From Flavobacteriales bacterium (GTDB taxonomy: Bacteria; Bacteroidota; Bacteroidia; Flavobacteriales_E; Vicingaceae), in assembly GCA_002402165.1 (NCBI GenBank), contig NVVI01000007.1, positions 92,872 to 112,232 on the forward strand: a stretch of 19,361 nucleotides of DNA, given 5' to 3'. Shown piece by piece: positions 1-6,191 of this stretch. A model generated the notes under the pieces. The model was not told the origin of the DNA. It worked only from the letters and a program-made list of their open reading frames with translations, and ran no database searches. The position numbers and the translations under genes are program-made. The first letter of the stretch is position 1, and every line of letters starts with the position of its first letter.

Positions 1-567
1 TTTTAAAACATTAGCTCCTGTCCAAATAATATCTCCTGTGGGTAAAACCACCTCTAGATTAAGCACATAATCTTTGGTAACTCCGTACTTTACAGCCTTT
101 GGTCCTCCAGAATTCTCAGCTATATTCCCACCTATAAAACAACTTCCCTTACTAGCAGGATCAGGAGGGTAAAACAAGCCTTTTTCTTGAACGGCTTCTT
201 GAAATACTTGTGTTATAACTCCAGGTTCTATAGTAGCTTGTAAATTACGTTCGTCAATTTCTATAATATTATTAAATCGTTCGGTAGAAAGTAATACTCC
301 TTTATTTACAGGCAAAGCAGCACCACTCAATCCTGTGCCCGCTCCTCTAGGTGTTAAGGGAATATTTTGATTATTACATAACTTTAAAATTTCACTAATT
401 TCTTGAGGTGTTCTTGGAATGACAACTACCTCTGGGTAAAAAACTAAATCTTCAGTTTCATCTCGACCATATTTTTCAAAAGCATCTTTATTAAACAATA
501 CATATTGATTACCAACAATTACTTTAAGTTGGTCTATTATATTATCATCAATGTTCTTGAAATTCAT
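1..567 (-). CDS. FAD-binding oxidase, GlcD / D-lactate dehydrogenase type (N-terminal part)
   Basis: The first 189 codons are visible; the gene runs off the left edge with an open frame. The protein begins MNFKNIDDNIIDQLKVIVGN. The FAD-binding type 4 signature is clear: a VVIPRTPQEISEIL helix-strand unit, the PRGAGTGLSGAALP loop that holds the FAD pyrophosphate (about residues 68-81), and GSCFIGGNIAENSGGPKAVK (about residues 142-161). This layout is typical of glycolate oxidase subunit GlcD and FAD-linked D-lactate dehydrogenases, which oxidise 2-hydroxy acids. The C-terminal substrate domain is outside the window, so the substrate cannot be assigned. The ATG at 567 fits the family N-terminus. 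A poor TAnnTTTR-like box (584-591, minus strand) may drive it. It diverges from the tRNA locus. Confidence 0.9.
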   Translation of the reverse strand, partial: MNFKNIDDNIIDQLKVIVGNQYVLFNKDAFEKYGRDETEDLVFYPEVVVIPRTPQEISEILKLCNNQNIPLTPRGAGTGLSGAALPVNKGVLLSTERFNNIIEIDERNLQATIEPGVITQVFQEAVQEKGLFYPPDPASKGSCFIGGNIAENSGGPKAVKYGVTKDYVLNLEVVLPTGDIIWTGANVLK

Positions 568-622
568 ACTATAGATTAGATTTTAAAAATACTAATTATA
601 GAATTAAAGTTTAAATAAATTT

Positions 623-630
623 TATATTTG
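623..630 (+). promoter_or_regulatory. TAnnTTTG -7 box, original tRNA-Arg promoter
   Basis: TATATTTG matches the Bacteroidota -7 consensus TAnnTTTG. It ends 12 nt before the G that begins the tRNA-like sequence at 643, the expected distance for a tRNA promoter starting just ahead of the mature 5' end. No convincing -33 element is seen. Because of the downstream insertion, this promoter now reads a tRNA fragment and the GIY-YIG gene before it reaches the intact tRNA. Confidence 0.55.
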
Positions 631-642
631 CATTCTTATTTT

Positions 643-665
643 GGCCCTGTAGCATAACTGGATAC
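643..665 (+). pseudogene. 5' fragment of tRNA-Arg (duplicated acceptor strand and D-arm)
   Basis: These 23 nt are identical to 954-976, the first 23 nt of the intact tRNA-Arg: the 5' acceptor strand, U8-A9, and most of the D-arm. The identity extends one base upstream (642 matches 953). After 665 the sequence diverges into a GC-rich palindrome, and no anticodon or T-arm follows, so this copy cannot fold as a tRNA. It is one end of a direct repeat that brackets the GIY-YIG gene. Confidence 0.85.
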
Positions 666-667
666 CG

Positions 668-683
668 TGCCTGACGGCAGGCA
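668..683 (+). repeat. CTGCCTG/CAGGCAG-type palindrome upstream of GIY-YIG gene
   Basis: TGCCTG and CAGGCA form a perfect 6-bp stem around a 4-nt loop (ACGG), and the following AGG lets the motif slip by one repeat unit. It is far more GC-rich than its surroundings. The core resembles the palindrome at 16303-16320, beside the second GIY-YIG gene. It begins two bases after the tRNA fragment ends. Confidence 0.7.
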
Positions 684-717
684 GGCTGCAACACGTTATA
701 GTGCTTAATGATATTGA

Positions 718-963
718 ATGAAATATTACGTTTACGTTCTTAGAAGTGATAAGTTTGAAAGAAATTATACTGGATTTACAACGAATTTAGCAAATCGATT
801 AAAAGAACATAATAGCGGTAAGACAATATCTACAAGACCTTACAAGCCTTGGAAAATATTATATTCTGAATGTTTTTCTACTAAAAAAGAAGCCTTGGAC
901 AGAGAAAAATATTTAAAGAGTGGCATAGGAAGAGAATTTATTAAAAAAAATATGGCCCTGTAG
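718..963 (+). CDS. Small GIY-YIG endonuclease (UPF0213/URI-domain type)
   Basis: An 81-residue single-domain protein of the GIY-YIG superfamily (COG2827-like), whose members cut or nick DNA with one divalent metal. The signature halves are YVYV (residues 4-7) and YTG (17-19). The expected arginine is in LANRLKEH (R27), and the EALDREKYLK helix (57-66) carries the acidic residue region. The family usually ends near GREFIKK; here the last residues MAL and the TAG stop come from the start of the tRNA-Arg gene, which the reading frame enters by 10 nt. The gene sits between the two copies of the tRNA 5' end, behind the tRNA promoter, so it is probably co-transcribed with the tRNA. DNA target and function are unknown; a homing or self-spreading role is inference. 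Confidence 0.88.
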   Translation: MKYYVYVLRSDKFERNYTGFTTNLANRLKEHNSGKTISTRPYKPWKILYSECFSTKKEALDREKYLKSGIGREFIKKNMAL

Positions 964-1027
964 CATAACTGGATACTGCACCTCGTTACGGCCGAGGAGA
1001 ATTGGGGTTCGAATCCCTACAGGGTCA
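954..1027 (+). tRNA. tRNA-Arg (anticodon ACG)
   Basis: A complete 74-nt cloverleaf. The acceptor GGCCCTG pairs with CAGGGTC (one G-U) and the discriminator is A. The D-arm is GCAT/CTGC with loop AACTGGATA. The anticodon stem is CCTCG/CGAGG with loop TTACGGC, giving anticodon ACG (Arg, CGU; A34 normally becomes inosine through TadA). The variable loop is AGAAT. The T-arm is TGGGG/CCCTA with loop TTCGAAT. CCA is not encoded. The GIY-YIG stop codon TAG overlaps positions 8-10 of the tRNA. No promoter box lies directly upstream, so expression probably depends on read-through from the promoter near 623 followed by RNase P cleavage. Confidence 0.95.
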
Positions 1028-1034
1028 CTCAAAG

Positions 1035-1058
1035 CCTGCTCAATTGAGTAGGTTTTTT
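1035..1058 (+). terminator. Rho-independent terminator after tRNA-Arg
   Basis: CCTGCTC and GAGTAGG form a 7-bp stem (one G-T pair) around an AATT loop, followed by six T residues (1053-1058). It begins 7 nt after the tRNA ends, where a terminator for the tRNA transcription unit is expected. Confidence 0.85.
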
Positions 1059-1077
1059 AATTAAATTTTCACTCCTA

Positions 1078-1108
1078 TTTACACCCATTCGGCTTTGCTC
1101 AGGGTAAA
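1078..1108. repeat. REP-like palindromic element between convergent genes
   Basis: An imperfect hairpin: TTTAC(a)CCC at 1078-1086 faces GGGTAAA at 1102-1108, with TTCGGCTTTGCTC in the loop. The loop resembles the TTCGnCTnCGCTCAG dispersed repeats that I recall from Bacteroidota genomes. It matches at 11 of 13 positions the loop of the palindrome at 15949-15978, read on the other strand. It lies between the tRNA terminator and the 3' end of the phosphatase gene. Confidence 0.5.
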
Positions 1109-1115
1109 CTTTGCG

Positions 1116-3125
1116 TCATATTCTTACGCCTATGACACAAACATCATCCACTTGCTCCAAACTTCCCTTCCAATCTTCAAATGTTTTATCCAACAATGAT
1201 TTTTGCTCATCCATTGTTTTATCTTGATTATTTAAAAGTAAATCTCTAAACGGAAGGTATTTAAACTTCTTTCCTTTTTCACCTCCAAATTGATCAGCGT
1301 AACCATCAGTAAAAACGTATATAGCATCTCCTTCCTTTAGCTGAATCTCATGATTAGTAAAAGGATCACTTGTCACATACCTTCCTATTGGCTGTTTGTC
1401 AGCCTTAATTTCTTTCATTTTTCCATTGCTGATTACGTATAAGCTATTATTGGCTCCAGAAAAATTAAGCCTTTTTGTAGTGAAATTTAATGCACATAAA
1501 GCGATATCCATACCATCCTTAATATCTTCTCCACTTGTTTTAAAAGTTTCAATAACTAATTCTCTTACTTTATTAAGTATTTGAGCTGGCTCTGTTAATT
1601 TAAACTCACGTACAGCTCTGTTGAGAGCACCATGACAAACAACACTTACCATTGCTCCCGGAACTCCATGTCCTGTGCAATCAGCAGCAGCATACAATAC
1701 GATATCATCCATTACTTCTAACCAATAAAAATCTCCTGCAACAATATCTTTTGGCTTAAATAGTACAAATCCATTTTTTAAGTGTCTTTTGAGGCTTGAA
1801 CCTGTTGGTAAAATAGCTTCTTGTATTCTTTTAGCATAAGTAATACTATCCGTAATTTCTTGATTTTTTAATTCTACCATCAATTTTTGTTGCCCAATAA
1901 TACCCTTCTGTCTATTAGATATTTTTAATCGGTTAAATACAACTACTGAAAATATAAGCACTAATAATAAGATTATTACACTCGCATATATTAGCGTTTT
2001 TTGTTGATTGATTTCTTGCTTGTGTTCTAACTCTTTTATTTTTTCTTCTTCCGCTCTTAATAAACTATCTGCAATAATTTGTTTATCAAATTCAAATTTC
2101 AAATCTTGTTCTACTACAGCTTTTTCTGTTTCTTTATTTCTTACAGAATCTCTCATTTTAATAAATAATTCAAAATGCTCCCATCCAATTTTGTACTTTT
2201 TTTCTTTTTTAGCAATTTGACTTAATAATTTAGATGCATTACTAATTGGAGAGGGGAACCCTAACTCTTTAGACAATTTTAAAGCCCGAATAGAATAAGA
2301 TGATGCCAATTTCACATCTCCCTGAATTAAAGCAATTTCAGCGATGTTAATTAATGAATTAGCAATACCATCCTTATCCCCAATTTCTTCTTGAATTATT
2401 AAAGCTTGTTCATGTAAGCTTCTTGCCTCAACAATATTTCCTTGCCTCTCTAGAATTACACCAATACTGTTTGATGAAGAAGCTACACCTTGTTTATCAC
2501 CGATGTCTTCATAAATCGATAGCGATCTTTTTAAATACATTAACGCCATAGGAACATTATCCTGACTCTCATAAATAAATCCAATATTATTCAACGAGTT
2601 TGCTATTCCTGGTTTGTTGCCTATTTGTTCTCTTATTTTTAACGCTTTGTGATAATATTTTAATGCCATTGGAATGTTACCCTGCTCATGGTATATTAAA
2701 CCAATATTGTTAGATGCTCTAGCAACCCCTTTTTTATCTTTGACATCTTTATAAAGTTTAAGAGATCTATGAAAATATTTTAAGGCTTGAGAAATATTCC
2801 CCTGATTATTATAAATAAAGCCCGTATTATTAAATGTTGCACCTAAAGAGGTTCTATAAACCTTTATTTTTTGTCTCCCTAGATTAGGTCCTGTTAGTAA
2901 CCGAATGCAATCATTGGATATACTATCCCAGTATGCTGTTCTAAAAATCCAACCTGTTTCTCCTATATGAAAACGTAATCCAATTTTCGTAGTATCATCT
3001 TCTGCAATTTCTAAAAGTCTTGTGAGTGAGTCTATTTCTCGCTGTTGTTCTGGTGCATACTGAGCATTTACTACAATGCTTAAAAAAAACAATACAATAA
3101 ATGATATGATTTGCATCTTTTTCAC
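1116..3125 (-). CDS. TPR-repeat, membrane-anchored SpoIIE-type (PP2C) serine phosphatase
   Basis: A 669-residue signalling protein. It has a signal peptide (about residues 1-21, ending VVNAQ), then about five TPR units with a strict 40-residue period (about 95-290; repeated NNIGxIYxxQGN). A charged coiled coil follows (about 330-375), one membrane helix (377-398), a linker with SITYAKRIQEAILP (427-440), and a C-terminal SpoIIE/PP2C domain. The metal-binding motifs are GDFYW (464-468), ADCTGHGVPGA (481-491), DGMDIAL, FTDGYADQFGG and the terminal DDVCVIGV. The TPR part should lie in the periplasm and the phosphatase in the cytoplasm, a common Bacteroidota arrangement for anti-anti-sigma-type partner switching; the target is unknown. 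It is the last gene of the envelope operon, 24 nt after the GT9 gene. Confidence 0.9.
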   Translation of the reverse strand: MKKMQIISFIVLFFLSIVVNAQYAPEQQREIDSLTRLLEIAEDDTTKIGLRFHIGETGWIFRTAYWDSISNDCIRLLTGPNLGRQKIKVYRTSLGATFNNTGFIYNNQGNISQALKYFHRSLKLYKDVKDKKGVARASNNIGLIYHEQGNIPMALKYYHKALKIREQIGNKPGIANSLNNIGFIYESQDNVPMALMYLKRSLSIYEDIGDKQGVASSSNSIGVILERQGNIVEARSLHEQALIIQEEIGDKDGIANSLINIAEIALIQGDVKLASSYSIRALKLSKELGFPSPISNASKLLSQIAKKEKKYKIGWEHFELFIKMRDSVRNKETEKAVVEQDLKFEFDKQIIADSLLRAEEEKIKELEHKQEINQQKTLIYASVIILLLVLIFSVVVFNRLKISNRQKGIIGQQKLMVELKNQEITDSITYAKRIQEAILPTGSSLKRHLKNGFVLFKPKDIVAGDFYWLEVMDDIVLYAAADCTGHGVPGAMVSVVCHGALNRAVREFKLTEPAQILNKVRELVIETFKTSGEDIKDGMDIALCALNFTTKRLNFSGANNSLYVISNGKMKEIKADKQPIGRYVTSDPFTNHEIQLKEGDAIYVFTDGYADQFGGEKGKKFKYLPFRDLLLNNQDKTMDEQKSLLDKTFEDWKGSLEQVDDVCVIGVRI

Positions 3126-3149
3126 ATCAGAAAGGTAGCAAATAAAATT

Positions 3150-4112
3150 CTAACTTTTAATTTTAAAACCACAATCAAAATGACCTTCAGGACATTCTTT
3201 TTTTCCGTGCAATCCACAAGGACGACAATTTAATTGCTCCTTTACTTCAATTACTTTCTTATTATCTGATAACGGTCCAAAACCAAACAAAGGTGTTGTA
3301 GAACAAAAATAAGCTGTTACAGGAGCGTTCATTGATGATGCTATATGCAGCGGGGCAGAATCATTTACATAATTCATTTTTGCGGTTTGCATTAATGCAG
3401 CTGAAGCTAAAAATGATAATTTACCAGATAAATTAACAACGTTTCTGCTTTTTGAGACTTGCTTTATAGATTCACACTGTTCAACATCTTCTGACCCTCC
3501 TAATAAATAGATTGTTAGCTTATCATTCATTTTCTTAATAAGCCTTACCCATTGTTCTTTTGGTAATTGTTTGGTAAACCAAACAGACGTAGGAGCCATA
3601 CATACATATTCGTTTTTTTTAAACGTTTCTACATCACCATAATCTTTGTTTGTTGGGTATAATTTTGGATTTGTCGCTTGCTTATCTGTTAAATTTGCAA
3701 TTAATTGTTGATTTCGATTAATTTCGTGAGTACCATCTCCAATTCTATGATCAAACTTTTTAGTGAAAGAAAATGATAATGGATTTTTCTTAAATCCAAA
3801 CTTTTCTTTTGCTCCTGAAAAAGCAGTAATCAAACCACTTGATGCAAAACGATGCAAATTGATTACAACATCATAATGAGTACTTTTTATGCTTCGAGTA
3901 ATTGTTTTTAAATTGTCGTATTTCTTATTTTTCTTATCCCAAACTAATACTTCATTAATAATAGGATGGTTTTCTAATAATCCCTCATTACCTTTTCTAA
4001 GCAAAAAATCTATTTTACTTTCTGGATAAAATTGATGCAATTTTTCTACAATAGATGTAGCTAAAATCACATCTCCTAAAAAAGCTGTTTGTATGATTAG
4101 TATTTTGTTCAT
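3150..4112 (-). CDS. Glycosyltransferase family 9 (ADP-heptose:LPS heptosyltransferase-like)
   Basis: A 320-residue GT-B protein of family GT9. The N-terminus MNKILIIQTAFLGDVILATS is the classic WaaF/WaaC start, with the GD of the acceptor side. The C-terminal half shows LLGGSEDVEQC, the NLSGKLSFLASAALM segment, YVNDSAPLHIASSMNAPVTAYF (the conserved D-SAPLH nucleotide-sugar motif), and FGFGPLSD. Four cysteines near the end (CRPCGLHGKKECPEGHFDC) are also common in this family. It probably adds a heptose or similar sugar to the LPS core at the cytoplasmic face of the inner membrane. The two GT4 genes and the LptF/G-type permease in the same operon support an LPS role. The exact sugar is not determinable. 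A large palindrome lies just upstream of its ATG. Confidence 0.88.
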   Translation of the reverse strand: MNKILIIQTAFLGDVILATSIVEKLHQFYPESKIDFLLRKGNEGLLENHPIINEVLVWDKKNKKYDNLKTITRSIKSTHYDVVINLHRFASSGLITAFSGAKEKFGFKKNPLSFSFTKKFDHRIGDGTHEINRNQQLIANLTDKQATNPKLYPTNKDYGDVETFKKNEYVCMAPTSVWFTKQLPKEQWVRLIKKMNDKLTIYLLGGSEDVEQCESIKQVSKSRNVVNLSGKLSFLASAALMQTAKMNYVNDSAPLHIASSMNAPVTAYFCSTTPLFGFGPLSDNKKVIEVKEQLNCRPCGLHGKKECPEGHFDCGFKIKS

Positions 4113-4123
4113 TTTTTCATATT

Positions 4124-4186
4124 CGTCATTGCGAGAAACGAAGCAATCTCAACTATAATAAGATTGCTTCGTTCCTCGCAATGACG
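4124..4186. repeat. Large REP-like inverted repeat inside operon
   Basis: The two 26-nt arms, 4124-4149 and 4161-4186, are complementary at 25 of 26 positions (one A/C mismatch) around an 11-nt AT-rich loop. The arms read CGTCATTGCGAG ... ACGAAGCAATCT, a type of dispersed palindrome I recall from several bacterial phyla. It fills most of the 82-nt gap between the dapD stop and the GT9 start. As RNA it would fold into a very stable hairpin without a U-tract on the minus strand, so mRNA stabilisation or partial attenuation is more likely than full termination. Confidence 0.9.
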
Positions 4187-4194
4187 TACTAATA

Positions 4195-5010
4195 TTATAC
4201 TGCTACATTATATTCTCTTAAGGCATCATTTAATGATGTTTTTAAATCAGTACTTGGTTTTCTTTTACCAATAATTAAAGCACATGGCACATTGTATTTA
4301 CCAGCATTAAACTCTTTAACATAAGACCCTGGAATAACAACAGACCTTTCGGGAACTTCACTTCTGTATTCAATCGGTTCATTTCCACTTACATCAATTA
4401 TTTTAGTAGATTTAGTCAACACTACACTTGCTCCTAAAACTGCTTCTTTTTTGACTCTAACACCTTCAACTACTATACACCTCGAACCAATAAAGCAACC
4501 ATCCTCAACTACGACAGGAGCAGCTTGCAATGGTTCTAAAACACCTCCTATACCAACGCCTCCACTTAAATGAACATCTTTACCAATTTGAGCACAAGAA
4601 CCTACTGTAGCCCATGTATCTATCATAGTTCCAGCATCTATATACGCTCCAATGTTTACATATGAAGGCATCATAATTACACCTTTAGAAAGATAAGCCC
4701 CATATCTTGCAATTGCGTGAGGGACAACCCTAACTCCTAATTCAGCATAATTGGATTTTAATTTCATCTTATCATGAAATTCAAATGGACCCACTTCTAT
4801 CGTTTCCATTTTTTGAATTGGAAAATACAACACCACTGCTTTTTTCACCCATTCGTTTACTTTCCAGTTGTTACCATCAGGTTCAGCAACTCTTATTTTT
4901 CCTTTATCCAATAATTCTATCACTTCTCTTATTGATTCTTGAGTATCGGATGATTTTAAAAGTTCTCTATTCTCCCAAGCTTCTTCTATCTTAAGTTTCA
5001 ATGTATCCAT
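4195..5010 (-). CDS. dapD: 2,3,4,5-tetrahydropyridine-2,6-dicarboxylate N-succinyltransferase
   Basis: A 271-residue enzyme of lysine and meso-diaminopimelate synthesis that transfers succinyl from succinyl-CoA to tetrahydrodipicolinate. The N-terminal helical part starts MDTLKLKIEEAWENRELLKS. The left-handed beta-helix of hexapeptide repeats is visible in GAYLSKGVIMMPSYVNIGAY, IDTWATVGSCAQIGKDVHLS and GVGIGGVLEP, followed by DGCFIGSRCIVVEGVRV. The length matches the family (about 270). The frame stays open 21 codons further upstream, but that stretch (MGRKYFSFGK...) overlaps the preceding glycosyltransferase gene and is not part of the family, so the ATG at 5010 is chosen; this leaves an 11-nt gap to the upstream stop. 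It lies between envelope glycosyltransferases, which fits a cell-wall supply role. Confidence 0.95.
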   Translation of the reverse strand: MDTLKLKIEEAWENRELLKSSDTQESIREVIELLDKGKIRVAEPDGNNWKVNEWVKKAVVLYFPIQKMETIEVGPFEFHDKMKLKSNYAELGVRVVPHAIARYGAYLSKGVIMMPSYVNIGAYIDAGTMIDTWATVGSCAQIGKDVHLSGGVGIGGVLEPLQAAPVVVEDGCFIGSRCIVVEGVRVKKEAVLGASVVLTKSTKIIDVSGNEPIEYRSEVPERSVVIPGSYVKEFNAGKYNVPCALIIGKRKPSTDLKTSLNDALREYNVAV

Positions 5011-5021
5011 ATAATTATTAT

Positions 5022-6191
5022 TTATTGGGTTGAAGTTATTAAATTTTCCAAAACTGAAGTACTTCCTTCCCATGTATAATTTTCTTTTACAAACTGATAT
5101 CCTTTTTGAGCTATTTCTTTTTGAAGATTAACATCTTTCATCAATCTTATGATATGATGAGTGTAATCAATTTCGCTATTACCAATTAAAATTTCTTCAT
5201 CATGATTTGCTCCAAGAGCATTATTTGCTAATTCTGATGTAATGCATGGTATTTTCATAGCCATAGCTTCTAACAACTTATTCTGCAACCCTGTACCTAT
5301 CTGCATTGGAGCAACAAATATTTTAGATTTGGAGTAATACTGGGATATATCTTCAACCCAACCTGTTACAATAACTCTATTAGATTTTAATTTTAGAACT
5401 TTTGATGATGGCTGTGCACCAACAATTACCAATTTTATATTAGGTTGTTCTTTCCATACCAATGGCATTATGTTATTAACCAAATAAATCACACTATCAA
5501 CATTTGGTGGATACGCCATGTTTCCAGTAAAAATTAAATCGTATTCCTTAGTTAACTCTTTATGCTTATAAGTATCATAGTCTACTCCGTTTGGAACAAC
5601 TACTACATTGTCATTGTTTACGTTAACGATTAACCTTCTATCTTGTTCAGAAATAATTACGTGATTATCAAAATCTTCAAAAATAAAATGCTCATATCTT
5701 TTTAACCTGATAGTTTCAGTTTTTAAAAACCATTTTAGATAAAAAGGAGCATCCTCTACCCTTCTCTCCATCCCTCTTGCTAAAGCATCCATATAATCTA
5801 GCGTTTTCTTAACCTTAGATTTTCTCACATATTCGGCAACCCGAATTAATTGACAATAAATATGATCTGGTTGATATTTTAAAATAAAATTATCAATTTT
5901 TTTTTGTGCTGATGAATTATAGAAATATGCAACTTGTAATGATTTGTCTGTAAATAATAATTGAAACAATAAGTTCCAATAAACCTTCCATTTTGGAAGT
6001 TTGATTACTTCAATAACCGAGCAAAATTTAGACAAAATATCAATAGACGATTGCTCTACTTTTTCATCTGTTAAGGTACAAAGAATTATTTCATGATTTT
6101 TAGAAAGCTCTTTTACTTGATGAAAAGCTCGTAGCTTATCTCCTTTTTCAAGAGGATAAGGAAATCGAGAAAGTAAAATGAATATTTTCAT
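5022..6191 (-). CDS. GT4 glycosyltransferase (Stp1/EpsH-associated type)
   Basis: A 389-residue GT-B retaining glycosyltransferase. The N-terminus MKIFILLSRFPYPLEKGDKL with the following RAFHQVKELS resembles the TIGR03087 type of sugar transferase. The middle has VVVPNGVDYDTY and LIFTGNMAYPPNVDS. The C-terminal Rossmann half has LVIVGAQPSS, VTGWVEDISQYY and the donor-binding segment APMQIGTGLQNKLLEAMAMK (a G-G-x-x-N-K-x-x-E-A type motif). It should act at the cytoplasmic face of the inner membrane, on a polysaccharide or LPS intermediate; donor and acceptor are unknown. Its ATG overlaps the stop of the previous glycosyltransferase (TAATG), so translation is coupled. Confidence 0.87.
   Translation of the reverse strand: MKIFILLSRFPYPLEKGDKLRAFHQVKELSKNHEIILCTLTDEKVEQSSIDILSKFCSVIEVIKLPKWKVYWNLLFQLLFTDKSLQVAYFYNSSAQKKIDNFILKYQPDHIYCQLIRVAEYVRKSKVKKTLDYMDALARGMERRVEDAPFYLKWFLKTETIRLKRYEHFIFEDFDNHVIISEQDRRLIVNVNNDNVVVVPNGVDYDTYKHKELTKEYDLIFTGNMAYPPNVDSVIYLVNNIMPLVWKEQPNIKLVIVGAQPSSKVLKLKSNRVIVTGWVEDISQYYSKSKIFVAPMQIGTGLQNKLLEAMAMKIPCITSELANNALGANHDEEILIGNSEIDYTHHIIRLMKDVNLQKEIAQKGYQFVKENYTWEGSTSVLENLITSTQ

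Larger units (their letters stand above)
642..953 (+). mobile_element. Putative GIY-YIG mini-cassette inserted in tRNA-Arg
   Basis: A segment of about 311 bp lies between two copies of a 24-nt direct repeat (642-665 and 953-976). It holds a palindrome (668-683) and one 81-codon GIY-YIG gene. Removing 642-952 would restore a promoter directly followed by a complete tRNA-Arg, so the segment reads as an insertion that rebuilt the tRNA 5' end. There is no transposase or integrase inside it. The mechanism (target duplication, att-like recombination or a remodelled tandem tRNA) is inference. Confidence 0.6.

Noticed and set aside
668..691. CRISPR-like repeats in the CAGGCAGG stretch
   Set aside because: There is a single palindrome with a slipped copy of a 4-base unit; no spaced repeats and no cas genes.
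643..716. A second complete tRNA upstream of the GIY-YIG gene
   Set aside because: Only the acceptor 5' strand and D-arm part are present. After 665 the sequence turns into a palindrome and there is no anticodon or T-arm.
5011..5073. N-terminal extension of DapD by 21 residues
   Set aside because: It overlaps the 3' end of the preceding glycosyltransferase gene and does not belong to the DapD fold; ATG 5010 gives the usual length.
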